Assembly: GCA_900548515.1 (NCBI GenBank)
Contig: URKU01000008.1
Location: forward strand, 1-40,602
Direction of reading: 5' to 3'
DNA: 40,602 nt
Source: an uncultured Collinsella sp.
GTDB lineage: Bacteria; Actinomycetota; Coriobacteriia; Coriobacteriales; Coriobacteriaceae
Below, piece by piece: positions 8,437 to 15,742 of this stretch. The stretch's first letter is position 1. Each line of letters starts with the position of its first letter. The notes beneath the pieces were generated by a model. That model saw only the letters and a program-made list of their open reading frames with translations. It was not told where the DNA came from and made no database searches. Both the position numbers and the translations under genes were made by a program.

Positions 8437-9152
8437 GCGCCGGCGCTACGCTACTCAAGCTGCAACAGATCGATTTGGAGCTCGCCCGCAACAAGAGCGA
8501 ACTTGCCAATATGCCGGAGCTCAAGGAGCTCGCTTCCAAGCGTAAGACCTACGTTAAGCTCAAAGCCGAGATGACCAAGCTCTACGCCCAGCGCAAGGAC
8601 CTGGACATTGAGCTCGACGATCTCAACACCACCGAGATTCAGACCAACAACGCCATTGAGGCTGCCAAGAAGCGCCACGTCGACGGTTCCGACTACCGTG
8701 AGGTTCAGGACCTGGAGAATGAACTCGCAACCCTGGCCAAGCGTCTGGACAAGATTGAGCACACCCGCAAGGACGTCGTTGTCGCCCATAAGGAGGCGCT
8801 CGACCGCGAGGCCCGCGCACAGGCAATTATCGCCAAGTTCGAGGAGGGCGTGAAGGCCGATACCAAGGCCGCTCGCGCTAAGGCTGCCAACCTGCAGGCT
8901 CAGATCGACGCCGCCACTAAGGAGCGCACCGCGCTTGCCGCTACGCTGCCGGCCGACGTGCTCACCGACTACGAGCGTCTGCTCAAGCAGTTCCGCGGTC
9001 TGGCCGTCGAGACCATCCAGGGCAACATCCCCACGGTCTGCCACACCGCGCTGCAGGCATCGTCCATGAGCGACCTCAACCACGACGGCAGCGAGATTAC
9101 GCACTGCCCGTACTGCCACCGCCTCCTGGTACTCCCGAGCAAGGAAGCCTAG
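8433..9152 (+). CDS. Coiled-coil protein with C-terminal zinc-ribbon remnant
   Basis: A 239-residue member of the C4-type zinc-ribbon family usually encoded beside Nif3-like genes. Residues about 5-185 are strongly predicted helical coiled coil, rich in Lys, Glu, Ala and Leu with heptad spacing. The C-terminal ribbon keeps C203, C225 and C228 (HCPYC), but the position expected for the second cysteine is Ala206 (CHTA instead of CxxC). Nearby histidines (H204, H224) might replace the ligand, or metal binding may be lost. The ATG at 8433 is preceded by AAAGGAGAG and overlaps the upstream stop. The function in the family is poorly known; relatives have been linked to nucleic-acid or ribosome-associated roles, which is not visible here. 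Confidence 0.82.
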   Translation: MSAGATLLKLQQIDLELARNKSELANMPELKELASKRKTYVKLKAEMTKLYAQRKDLDIELDDLNTTEIQTNNAIEAAKKRHVDGSDYREVQDLENELATLAKRLDKIEHTRKDVVVAHKEALDREARAQAIIAKFEEGVKADTKAARAKAANLQAQIDAATKERTALAATLPADVLTDYERLLKQFRGLAVETIQGNIPTVCHTALQASSMSDLNHDGSEITHCPYCHRLLVLPSKEA

Positions 9153-9154
9153 CG

Positions 9155-10369
9155 ATGACGGCGGCACCCAACAATTCAATGCAACTTGAGGGAAAAACGA
9201 TCCTGCTGGGCATTACCGGCGGGATCGCCGCCTATAAGTCGTGCAATATCGTGCGCCTGCTGCAAAAGCGCGGCGCGCGCGTCAAGGTCGTTATGAGCGA
9301 GCATGCCACCGAGTTTGTCGGCCCGCTCACCTTCCGTGCGCTTACCAACGAGCCCGTCGCCGTAGGCCTGTTCGACGACCCCTCCGACCCCATCCACCAC
9401 ATTTCGCTGGCGCAAGAGCCCGATTTGGTGGTCGTGGCGCCCGCGACGGCCAATATCATCGCCAAGATGGCCAACGGCATCGCCGATGACCTTATTTCCA
9501 CCACGCTGCTTGCGACGCCGCGACCCATCGTGATCGCGCCGGCCATGAACAACGGCATGTGGAAGGCGCCGGCGACGCAGGCCAACATGGCCACGCTGCG
9601 CGACCGCGGCGTGCATGTGGTGGGACCCGGCAGCGGCTACCTTGCCTGTGGCGACGTGGACACGGGCCGCATGAGCGAGCCCGAGGACATCGTCGAGGCT
9701 GTCTGTGAGGTGCTCAACCCCGCGCCTCAGGACCTGGCGGGCAAGCGCATCGTGATTACCGCCGGCCCCACGCACGAACCGATCGATCCTGTGCGCTTTA
9801 TTGGCAACCGGTCGTCGGGCAAGATGGGCATCGCCCTGGCGGGGGAGGCCGCACGCCGCGGCGCCGCTGTCACGCTTGTGCTGGGCCCGACATCGCTCGA
9901 TGTTCCCCGCGGCGTGGAGTGCGTGCGCGTGCAGACCGCAGCAGAGATGCTGGAGGCGGCGCTGAGCGCCTTCCAGACGGCCGATGCGGCCATTTGCGCG
10001 GCCGCCGTCGCCGACTACACACCGGCGGCCCCTGCGGACCATAAACTCAAAAAGTCCAACGAGCGCTTGGATTGCATCGAGCTGGTCGAAACGGTCGATA
10101 TTTTGGCCGAGCTCTCGCGCCAGAAGGGCGAGCGGTGCGTGATCGGATTTGCGGCCGAGACCGATAACGTCGTGGAGTACGCGCAGCGCAAACTCGCGCG
10201 CAAGGGCTGTGATGCCATTATCGCCAACGATGTCTCGCGCGCCGATTCGGGCTTTGGAACCGACACTAACAAGGCCTGGATCGTGAGCACAGCGGGCACG
10301 CAAGAACTTCCCGTGCTAACAAAGCCCCAGCTCGCAGATACAATTTTGGACTTGCTTCAAAATTTGTAA
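9155..10369 (+). CDS. coaBC: Bifunctional phosphopantothenoylcysteine decarboxylase / synthetase
   Basis: Carries out two steps of coenzyme A synthesis: ligation of cysteine to 4'-phosphopantothenate (CoaB, C-terminal) and decarboxylation to 4'-phosphopantetheine (CoaC, N-terminal flavoprotein). The 404 residues show LGITGGIAAYK for FMN binding, the active-site APAMNNGMW block near residue 130, and in CoaB ITAGPTHEPIDPVRFIGN and RSSGKMGIALA, with the DHKLKK lysine segment near residue 290. The ATG at 9155 follows the preceding stop by two bases. ATG 9179, which gives MQLEGKTILLG, is an alternative start that would remove an unconserved eight-residue leader. This is the last gene of the left-hand plus-strand run. 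Confidence 0.96.
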   Translation: MTAAPNNSMQLEGKTILLGITGGIAAYKSCNIVRLLQKRGARVKVVMSEHATEFVGPLTFRALTNEPVAVGLFDDPSDPIHHISLAQEPDLVVVAPATANIIAKMANGIADDLISTTLLATPRPIVIAPAMNNGMWKAPATQANMATLRDRGVHVVGPGSGYLACGDVDTGRMSEPEDIVEAVCEVLNPAPQDLAGKRIVITAGPTHEPIDPVRFIGNRSSGKMGIALAGEAARRGAAVTLVLGPTSLDVPRGVECVRVQTAAEMLEAALSAFQTADAAICAAAVADYTPAAPADHKLKKSNERLDCIELVETVDILAELSRQKGERCVIGFAAETDNVVEYAQRKLARKGCDAIIANDVSRADSGFGTDTNKAWIVSTAGTQELPVLTKPQLADTILDLLQNL

Positions 10370-10377
10370 AAAAGTTC

Positions 10378-10410
10378 TTGCACAAGTCTAAAGTTTCGGG
10401 TTAATATACT
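10378..10410 (+). promoter_or_regulatory. Sigma-A-type promoter of tRNA-Pro
   Basis: A -35 box TTGCAC (10378-10383) and an AT-rich -10 region (TTAATATACT, 10401-10410; TAATAT at 18 bp spacing) stand just after coaBC. They are followed by a short leader with a 7-bp stem (CTGTTGC 10413-10419 with GCAACAG 10433-10439), probably removed by tRNA processing. Confidence 0.75.
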
Positions 10411-10449
10411 CCCTGTTGCGAGCGAGAGCAGAGCAACAGTCAAAAGCTT

Positions 10450-10526
<77 letters not shown>

Positions 10527-10535
10527 GAAGTTTGT

Positions 10536-10565
10536 AGGTCAGGCACCTAGTGCCTGACCTTTTTT
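10536..10565 (+). terminator. Rho-independent terminator after tRNA-Pro
   Basis: Perfect 11-bp stem AGGTCAGGCAC / GTGCCTGACCT with a 3-base loop (10547-10549), followed directly by a T run to 10565. Confidence 0.93.
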
Positions 10566-10668
10566 GTTTTTAGTCATCATGATTAATTTGCTTAAAGCAA
10601 CGACGTTCCCGATCGATGTAACCACCGAATCAAAACGTGTGCATCAGCCACCGAAATCGACGTTTTTC

Positions 10669-10736
10669 GACATGTTTGGAGGCAGATGTACACGAATGCG
10701 AAATCCCCCGCCGCCCAAAAGTGCCCTCCACATGTC
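10669..10736. repeat. Spaced inverted repeat in the 10571-10821 intergenic stretch
   Basis: Between the tRNA terminator and the pgsA-like gene lie 250 bases with no convincing gene. They hold an imperfect inverted repeat, GACATGTTTGGAGG (10669-10682) and CCTCCACATGTC (10725-10736), with 42 bases between the arms, plus a tandem TCGAC(G/A) motif at 10657-10672. The spacing is long for a terminator, and there is no T run. It could be a pair of regulator half-sites upstream of the promoter at 10757-10785, or a small dispersed repeat. No function is assigned. Confidence 0.45.
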
Positions 10737-10756
10737 TGGACTCTCTATGGCTGCGC

Positions 10757-10785
10757 TGGATAGACATCGCCGGAACGGGTATAGT
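10757..10785 (+). promoter_or_regulatory. Possible promoter of the pgsA-like / FHA / MerR genes
   Basis: TGGATA (10757-10762) and TATAGT (10780-10785) are spaced 17 bp apart and end 36 bases before the GTG start of the downstream gene. The -10 is good and the -35 is weak. Confidence 0.5.
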
Positions 10786-10821
10786 ATCGAAAGTTTTGTC
10801 GTTAACCAGCGGGGGAGTCCT

Positions 10822-11526
10822 GTGGGCATCAAGAAGAAGATCAAAAAGGAGCTTATCGGCACTTCCGATTACCCGTCGAATAAGATCTTTACGATCTCCA
10901 ATTTCATCACCTTTACGCGCCTGGTCCTCACGCTCGTCTTTTTGTACCTGTTTGTGACGGACAACAACCGTGTCGTTGCCATTGTCATCTATGCCATCGC
11001 GGCTTCCACCGACTGGATGGACGGCCAGATTGCCCGCATGACCAAAACGGTCTCGTGGCTCGGTAAGGTCATGGACCCCATCTGCGACCGCGCGCTGTTG
11101 TTTACGGGCGTTCTGGGTCTGGTAGTCCGCGGCGAGCTTCCCATCTGGGTCTGCGTGCTCATTATCGGCCGCGATATCTACCTGGGCATCGGCACGCTCA
11201 TCGTGCGCCATTACCACCGTCGCCCCATCGACGTCGTCTTTCCCGGCAAGATTGCGACAGCGCTGCTCATGACCGGCTTCTCGCTCATGCTGCTCGGTTT
11301 CCCCGTTATTGACGGACTGCATCTTTTACCTTCAACCCTCACGGCCTTCCCGGGCCTCAACGGAAGCTCGGTGCCCCTCGGCATCTTCTTTGTGTACGGC
11401 GGCGTGATCTTCTCCATGCTCACGGCTGTCATCTACTCCATTAAGGGCGGAGCGGCCATTAAACAGGCTCTCGCGCATCCCGAGGACGAGGACATCGACT
11501 TTCTGAACCCTGAAATCGAAGACTGA
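10822..11526 (+). CDS. CDP-alcohol phosphatidyltransferase (PgsA/CdsA-like paralogue)
   Basis: Integral membrane enzyme that joins a CDP-diacylglycerol head to an alcohol acceptor. The 234-residue protein has the family signature in its first cytosolic loop: DGQIAR, then the Gly and two Asp of GKVMDPICD, matching DGx2ARx8Gx3Dx3D. About six hydrophobic segments follow. The frame is open from 10564, but the GTG at 10822 has a strong site (GGGGGAG, 10811-10817) and yields a normal basic start (VGIKKKIKKEL). A second enzyme of the family lies at 31803-32441 in the standard pgsA position, so this one may use another acceptor (for example inositol phosphate, or PG for cardiolipin) or be redundant. 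In Mycobacterium tuberculosis pgsA2 likewise lies near garA and its MerR neighbour. Confidence 0.85.
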   Translation: MGIKKKIKKELIGTSDYPSNKIFTISNFITFTRLVLTLVFLYLFVTDNNRVVAIVIYAIAASTDWMDGQIARMTKTVSWLGKVMDPICDRALLFTGVLGLVVRGELPIWVCVLIIGRDIYLGIGTLIVRHYHRRPIDVVFPGKIATALLMTGFSLMLLGFPVIDGLHLLPSTLTAFPGLNGSSVPLGIFFVYGGVIFSMLTAVIYSIKGGAAIKQALAHPEDEDIDFLNPEIED

Positions 11527-11592
11527 TTCGTTGGGGTATGATTACGTACGGTTCATTATTTGCGGCACGTCCGCGATAAGTTAGGGGTTGTC

Positions 11593-12027
11593 ATGGACAA
11601 CATGGTTAACAATATGCCTCAGAATGATAAGACTGCTGACGCTACCTGCGTATTCCGCGTGCCTTCAAGCGACGTCACCGTTCCCGACCTTATGGCCAAC
11701 GTGCGCATCACCGCTCCCGTTCTGTCCATCGTCAAGGGTCCGCAGACTGGTGCCGCCTTTGAGCTCGAGGACGACGAGACCACCATCGGCCGCGATCCTG
11801 CGAACGGCATCTTCCTCAATGACATGACCGTTTCGCGCAGCCACGCGCGCATTATCCGCGAGGGCCTCGGCGCTCGCATCGAGGACTTGGGCTCGCTCAA
11901 TGGCACCTGGGTCGACGGTGCCATCGTCAATGCAGCCCCGCTGCACGACGGTTCTTCCGTCCAGATCGGTACGTTTACGCTCATCTACCACGAGAGCACG
12001 CCGGAGCGCATCGAAACCGGTGAGTAG
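11593..12027 (+). CDS. FHA domain protein, GarA-like
   Basis: A 144-residue protein with one phosphothreonine-binding FHA domain at about residues 47-138, including IGRDP, the SRSHAR ligand loop and LGSLNGTWV. GarA and OdhI in other Actinobacteria are phosphorylated on an N-terminal ETTSVFR motif and then bind their own FHA domain, switching their control of 2-oxoglutarate metabolism. Here residues 16-22 read DATCVFR, so T18 fits the second threonine and the first is Ala. The ATG at 11593 was chosen over the TTG at 11560 because it is preceded by TAGGGG and gives the short GarA-like leader. It is followed after three bases by the MerR gene, as garA is in mycobacteria. GarA-like function is an inference. 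Confidence 0.85.
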   Translation: MDNMVNNMPQNDKTADATCVFRVPSSDVTVPDLMANVRITAPVLSIVKGPQTGAAFELEDDETTIGRDPANGIFLNDMTVSRSHARIIREGLGARIEDLGSLNGTWVDGAIVNAAPLHDGSSVQIGTFTLIYHESTPERIETGE

Positions 12028-12030
12028 GGC

Positions 12031-12909
12031 ATGGCCGAACGCAACTATCTGAGTATCGGCCAAGTCGTCAACCTACTTCGAGGCGCATACCCCGATCTTT
12101 CGAACTCAAAAATTAGATTTCTAGAAGATGAGGGGCTCATTACCCCTCATCGTACGCCAAAGGGATACCGTCAGTACTCCAAAGAGGACGTTGACCGCCT
12201 GGAGGTCATTCTGCACCTGCAGAAGACTCGCTACATGCCGCTCAACGTGATTAAGCAGCGCTTGGAAAACGCCACGGACCTGTCAACGCTCGCCTACGAG
12301 GTTGGCTTGCTGTCCGATGTTCCGCTCAAGACGGAGCCCAAGGAGACTAAGCAAAAGCTGCATCCCATCGAGACCATTCCCGATATGCTGGGCGTCGAGA
12401 TTTCGTTTATCCGCTCACTCGCCGAGAACGACCTCATTCGCATCATCAAGAGTCCGCAGAATCGCGAGCTTGTCGATGGTCGCGATTTTCCTATCATCCG
12501 CTACTGCTCCGAGCTGTCGCGCTTCCATATCGAGCCGCGCAACCTGCGTCAGTACGTATCGTCGGCAAACCGCGAGTCTTCGATGTTTGAGCAGGTTCTC
12601 GTGAGCATGCTCGGTATGGATACTTCCGATGACGAGCGCGACGCCAAGCTCGAGCGTGCGTTTAAGAAGCTTCACGACCTGACCGAGGGCGTGCACACTG
12701 CGCTGCTCAAGAACCGCGTTTTTGAGTCGCTCAACGCCGTGGTCGAGGACGCCGACATCGATGCACTCGATGAGGAAATCGCTCGCTCCGAGTCCACCAA
12801 GGCCAAAAACGAAGAAACTGCCGCGCCGGCTTCGCACGAGGATTCTCTCGTAAAGCCGCTCAAGGTCGTCGCCCCTTCACACTCCGGCACCGCCACCGCG
12901 GACAAGTAA
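12031..12909 (+). CDS. MerR family transcriptional regulator, FtsR-like
   Basis: A 292-residue DNA-binding protein. The N-terminal winged HTH (about residues 7-78) shows the MerR pattern LSIGQVVNLL, SKIRFLEDEGLI and RTPKGYRQYS, followed by a helical segment. There is no cysteine-rich metal site at the expected position. The region from about 105 to 200 is a second folded segment (DMLGVEISFIRSLAENDLI), and the last 50 residues are polar and probably disordered. The long form and position directly after an FHA gene match actinobacterial FtsR (Rv1828 type), which in Corynebacterium activates ftsZ. The target genes here are unknown, and no clear own promoter was seen, so it is probably expressed with the FHA gene. 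Confidence 0.88.
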   Translation: MAERNYLSIGQVVNLLRGAYPDLSNSKIRFLEDEGLITPHRTPKGYRQYSKEDVDRLEVILHLQKTRYMPLNVIKQRLENATDLSTLAYEVGLLSDVPLKTEPKETKQKLHPIETIPDMLGVEISFIRSLAENDLIRIIKSPQNRELVDGRDFPIIRYCSELSRFHIEPRNLRQYVSSANRESSMFEQVLVSMLGMDTSDDERDAKLERAFKKLHDLTEGVHTALLKNRVFESLNAVVEDADIDALDEEIARSESTKAKNEETAAPASHEDSLVKPLKVVAPSHSGTATADK

Positions 12910-12914
12910 TCGCT

Positions 12915-12928
12915 GCCGAAATTTCGGC
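12915..12928. repeat. 14-bp perfect palindrome before apt
   Basis: GCCGAAATTTCGGC lies in the 40-base gap between the MerR gene and apt. It has no spacer and no T run, so it is a poor terminator and could be a dimer-binding operator. It occurs once in this window as far as I can see by eye. Confidence 0.4.
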
Positions 12929-12949
12929 GACCCATTGAAAGGTCATGCA

Positions 12950-13480
12950 ATGTACGACTTCGAATCTCAAATCGTCGACATCCCCGACTATCCCGAGCCC
13001 GGAGTCGTCTTTAAGGACATCACGCCGCTCTTTGGAAATCCCGAGGCCCTGAAGGCCATGGTGGATGCCCTGGCCGAGCATTTTGCTGGCATGGGTATCA
13101 CCAAGGTCGTAGGGCCCGAGGCCCGCGGCTTTATGGTCGGTGTGCCCGTGGCCGTCGCCCTGGGCGCCGGCTTTGTTCCCGCACGTAAGCCGGGCAAACT
13201 GCCGCGCAAGACGGTGAGCGAGAGCTACGAGCTCGAATATGGCACCGACTCTATCGAGATCCATGCCGATGCCATCAGCTCTAAAGATACCGTGTTGATT
13301 CTGGACGACTTGGTCGCGACGGGCGGAACTGTCGAGGCAACAGGTAAACTGGTGCGAGATATGGGCGCAAAGCTTGTGGGCTACGGTTGTATCCTTGAGC
13401 TTGCGTTTCTCAACCCGCGCAAGAAGCTCACGCCTTCTAACGAGGACGTTGAGCTCTTTAGCCTGGTAACGGTTGACTAG
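12950..13480 (+). CDS. apt: Adenine phosphoribosyltransferase
   Basis: Salvages adenine by joining it to PRPP to give AMP; cytosolic. The 176-residue protein has the conserved N-terminus (PDYPEPGVVFKDITPLF), EARGFMVGVPVA, the flexible loop RKPGKLPRKTVSESYELEYG and the PRPP-binding LILDDLVATGGT. These are full-length type I PRTase features and no residue looks altered. The ATG at 12950, with GAAAGG upstream, was preferred over a TTG at 12935. In many Firmicutes and Actinobacteria apt is near relA, which is not in this window. The next gene begins 32 bases later. Confidence 0.95.
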   Translation: MYDFESQIVDIPDYPEPGVVFKDITPLFGNPEALKAMVDALAEHFAGMGITKVVGPEARGFMVGVPVAVALGAGFVPARKPGKLPRKTVSESYELEYGTDSIEIHADAISSKDTVLILDDLVATGGTVEATGKLVRDMGAKLVGYGCILELAFLNPRKKLTPSNEDVELFSLVTVD

Positions 13481-13512
13481 CCGCTACCCTTAGATACCGG
13501 AAAGGAAGCTAC

Positions 13513-14634
13513 ATGCGCACAGCAAATACGCACAGAAACATGGCACGCTGCGCTGCTACGGCAACCCTCGCTTGTGTTTTGGGCCTGGGCCTCGTGGCTC
13601 CGGCCTACGCCGATACCGCATCCGACCTTGCCGCTGCCCGTACCAAGCTCGAGCAGATCGGCACCCAAACCCAGCAAATACATGAAGAACTCTCCGCACA
13701 GACGCAGGAGCTTGATCAGACTGCAGGCGAAATCACTCAAAAGCAGCAAGAGATTGCCGAAGGTCAGGCAAAGCTTTCCAACTACGTTGCCGGTGAGTAC
13801 AAGACCGGCGGTCTGAGCCTTCTTCAGGTTCTGACGGGCGTCGATGATCTGGGCGACATGCTCAACCGTCTCTTCTACTACGGTAAGGTGTCCGACAAGC
13901 AGGCCCAAACCATTCAGGAGGTCAAGGACCTTAAGCAGCAGCTCACCGATAAGCAGACCGAGCAGGAGAAGAACGTCGCCGCGACGCAGAAGAAGGTCGA
14001 CGAGCTCAATGCCCAGCAGGCTGAGGCCCAGAGTGTCGTGAACTCCCTGGATTCACAGCTGCAGGCCGAGCTTGCTGCCGAGGCCGAGGCCAACGCCGCG
14101 CTGCAGGCCGGTATCAACGCCAGCACCGCCGAAAAGGCCACGGTGAGCAACGACACCGCCGGTACGACCGAGAACACCAACAATGGTGGCGGTACGACCA
14201 ACAACGGCGGCGGCAACACGCCTGCGCCCGCGCCCGCTCCTGCTCCCACGCCGCAGCCCGTGACGCCCGCTCCGGCTCCGACGCCTTCCGCACCGAGCCA
14301 GTCCGTTGACGGTGGTACCGTTGTTTCGCGCGCCTACAGCAAGCTCGGATACGCTTACTCTTGGGGCGGCATTGGCCCGAACAGCTTTGACTGCTCCGGC
14401 TTTGTAAGCTACTGCCTCACCGGCCGTTATTGCCGCCTTGGCACGACTGGTACCTTCATGGGCTGGACCCGTGTATCCGATCCCCAGCCTGGCGACGTCG
14501 TTGTTAACTCTTACCACACCGGCATCTACATTGGTAACGGCCAGATGATCCACGCTTCCGACTACAAAACGGGCGTCATCATCAGCTCCGTCGCAGCCGG
14601 TATGAACAACAACTACATCTTCGTACGCTACTAA
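13513..14634 (+). CDS. Secreted NlpC/P60 peptidoglycan hydrolase with coiled-coil N-terminus
   Basis: A 373-residue exported cell-wall enzyme. A signal peptide with a hydrophobic core at about 13-28 ends in AYA, giving a probable cut after A33. Residues about 35-210 form a long Gln/Glu/Ala-rich coiled coil like the regulatory arm of PcsB or RipC. A low-complexity linker rich in Gly, Asn, Thr, Pro and Ala follows (about 215-270). The C-terminal NlpC/P60 domain has the catalytic cysteine in FDCSGF (C294), H335 in YHTGIYIG and a third polar residue near H347. By family knowledge it cuts the stem peptide (D-Glu to diamino acid bond). The coiled coil suggests activation by a membrane complex such as FtsEX, which is not in the window. 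A strong terminator follows. Confidence 0.93.
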   Translation: MRTANTHRNMARCAATATLACVLGLGLVAPAYADTASDLAAARTKLEQIGTQTQQIHEELSAQTQELDQTAGEITQKQQEIAEGQAKLSNYVAGEYKTGGLSLLQVLTGVDDLGDMLNRLFYYGKVSDKQAQTIQEVKDLKQQLTDKQTEQEKNVAATQKKVDELNAQQAEAQSVVNSLDSQLQAELAAEAEANAALQAGINASTAEKATVSNDTAGTTENTNNGGGTTNNGGGNTPAPAPAPAPTPQPVTPAPAPTPSAPSQSVDGGTVVSRAYSKLGYAYSWGGIGPNSFDCSGFVSYCLTGRYCRLGTTGTFMGWTRVSDPQPGDVVVNSYHTGIYIGNGQMIHASDYKTGVIISSVAAGMNNNYIFVRY

Positions 14635-14659
14635 GTCATCTTACACAGCGTGTGAATGT

Positions 14660-14699
14660 GGACCTCGTGGCTTTAAGTCGCGAGGTCCATTCTTTTTTT
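14660..14699 (+). terminator. Rho-independent terminator after the NlpC/P60 gene
   Basis: An 8-bp stem GGACCTCG (14660-14667) / CGAGGTCC (14681-14688) is followed by ATTC and a run of seven T. Confidence 0.9.
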
Positions 14700-14716
14700 C
14701 TCTCTTATCTTAGACG

Positions 14717-14744
14717 GCTATCTAGTATTCAAAACTAGATAGCC
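14717..14744 (+). promoter_or_regulatory. 28-bp operator upstream of degV, matched upstream of the DUF1836 gene
   Basis: This site forms a palindrome with perfect 14-bp arms when extended (14713-14726 and 14734-14747, loop 14727-14733). Its left half reads GCTATCTAGTATT and its right half CAAAACTAGATAGCC. It agrees at 25 of 28 positions, loop included, with 16390-16417 read on the minus strand, just before the DUF1836 regulator gene. It has no T run and comes after the terminator of the previous gene, so it is not a terminator. It ends 23 bases before the -10 box of degV, where an activator or a blocking repressor would sit. Confidence 0.75.
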
Positions 14745-14767
14745 GTCCATTCGGTTTGCAAGAAGGC

Positions 14768-14773
14768 TATAAT
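14768..14773 (+). promoter_or_regulatory. -10 box of degV
   Basis: A perfect TATAAT lies 29 bases before the degV start codon. No good -35 hexamer is present at 16-18 bp; that position falls on the edge of the 28-bp operator. This would suit a promoter that needs an activator. Confidence 0.65.
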
Positions 14774-14802
14774 TGTTGATGAACGATTAGAAAGGACCCT
14801 CT

Positions 14803-15669
14803 ATGAGCTGGGCACTTATCTCCGATTCAAGCTGCAACCTCCGCGATTGGCAACCGACCGCGCCCCATACCACCTTTGCATTTGCGCCCCTCAAAATTCG
14901 AGTGGGGGAGCATGAATTCGTCGATGACCTTTCGCTCGATGTTCATGAGCTCAACTGCGCTGTTCAGGCGGAGACGAACGCTTCTTCGAGCGCTTGTCCC
15001 AGCGTAGGGGAGTGGGCCGAGCTCTTCAAATTGGCAGACAAGACCATCTGCATGCCGATCTCTGAGGGTGTGTCGGGCAGCTACAACGCGGCAGCCACTG
15101 CTCGCGATATGGTTCTTGCCGAGGAGCCCGACCGACAGATTCATCTAGTCAATTCACGCGCAGCTGGCGGCAAAATGGACCTCATTTTCTTGCTGTTCGA
15201 CCGCTATCTTGCAGACAATCCGAATGTCTCATTCGAGGATGCTTGCGCATACTTCGATAGCCTTGAACAGAACAGCAAAATCCTCTTCGGTTTGTGCAAT
15301 TACGAAAACCTCGCCAAAGCCGGACGTATCCCTAAGGCAGCCGGCGTCATTGCCAACAAGCTCAATATCCGCATTTTGGGCACGGCGAGTGAGGCCGGTA
15401 AAATCGAACTCGTGGGGCACACGCGTGGCGAAAAGAAGATGCTCAACAAGATCATCGACACTATGGAATCCGAGGGCTTTACGGGCGGTGAGGTCATCAT
15501 CGATCACGTTGAGAACGAAGCTGGAGCCCAAGCGCTTACTGATCGCATTGTCGAACATTGGCCCGGCTCCAAGACCATCATCATGCCCTGCAACGGCCTG
15601 GATTCCTATTACGCCGAGATGCACGGCCTGATCATCGGCTACGGCATGGGCGTAGCTTCGGGCCAATAA
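14803..15669 (+). CDS. degV: DegV family fatty-acid-binding protein
   Basis: A 288-residue DegV/FakB-type protein. The family binds one fatty acid and presents it to the FakA kinase for phosphorylation, which feeds host or recycled fatty acids into phospholipids through PlsX and PlsY. The N-terminal ISDSSCNL block, the CMPISEGVSGSYNAA segment with the Ser that contacts the carboxylate, and the C-terminal GYGMGVASGQ region are visible. No fakA or plsX homologue is adjacent. The gene has a perfect -10 box and a palindromic operator of its own (14717-14744), and it ends at a strong terminator shared with the convergent DUF1836 gene. The site AGAAAGGA precedes the ATG. The individual ligand cannot be told from sequence. 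Confidence 0.92.
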   Translation: MSWALISDSSCNLRDWQPTAPHTTFAFAPLKIRVGEHEFVDDLSLDVHELNCAVQAETNASSSACPSVGEWAELFKLADKTICMPISEGVSGSYNAAATARDMVLAEEPDRQIHLVNSRAAGGKMDLIFLLFDRYLADNPNVSFEDACAYFDSLEQNSKILFGLCNYENLAKAGRIPKAAGVIANKLNIRILGTASEAGKIELVGHTRGEKKMLNKIIDTMESEGFTGGEVIIDHVENEAGAQALTDRIVEHWPGSKTIIMPCNGLDSYYAEMHGLIIGYGMGVASGQ

Positions 15670-15688
15670 AGTCCAACCAAGCAAAATT

Positions 15689-15734
15689 ACGGGCGGGACA
15701 AAGTGACAGCTGGCTCTTTGTCCCGCCCGTTTTA
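15689..15734. terminator. Bidirectional terminator between degV and the DUF1836 gene
   Basis: A perfect 15-bp stem (15689-15703 with 15716-15730, arms starting ACGGGCGGGAC) encloses a 12-base loop. TTTT follows on the plus strand, and an AT-rich tract (GTAATTTTGC) on the minus strand. The position between two converging genes fits dual use. Confidence 0.9.
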
Positions 15735-15742
15735 TACGTCGG

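Noticed and set aside
14713..14747. 14-bp palindrome before degV read as a second terminator of the NlpC/P60 gene
   Set aside because: No T run, and a nearly identical sequence, loop included, precedes the DUF1836 gene; an operator explains this better.
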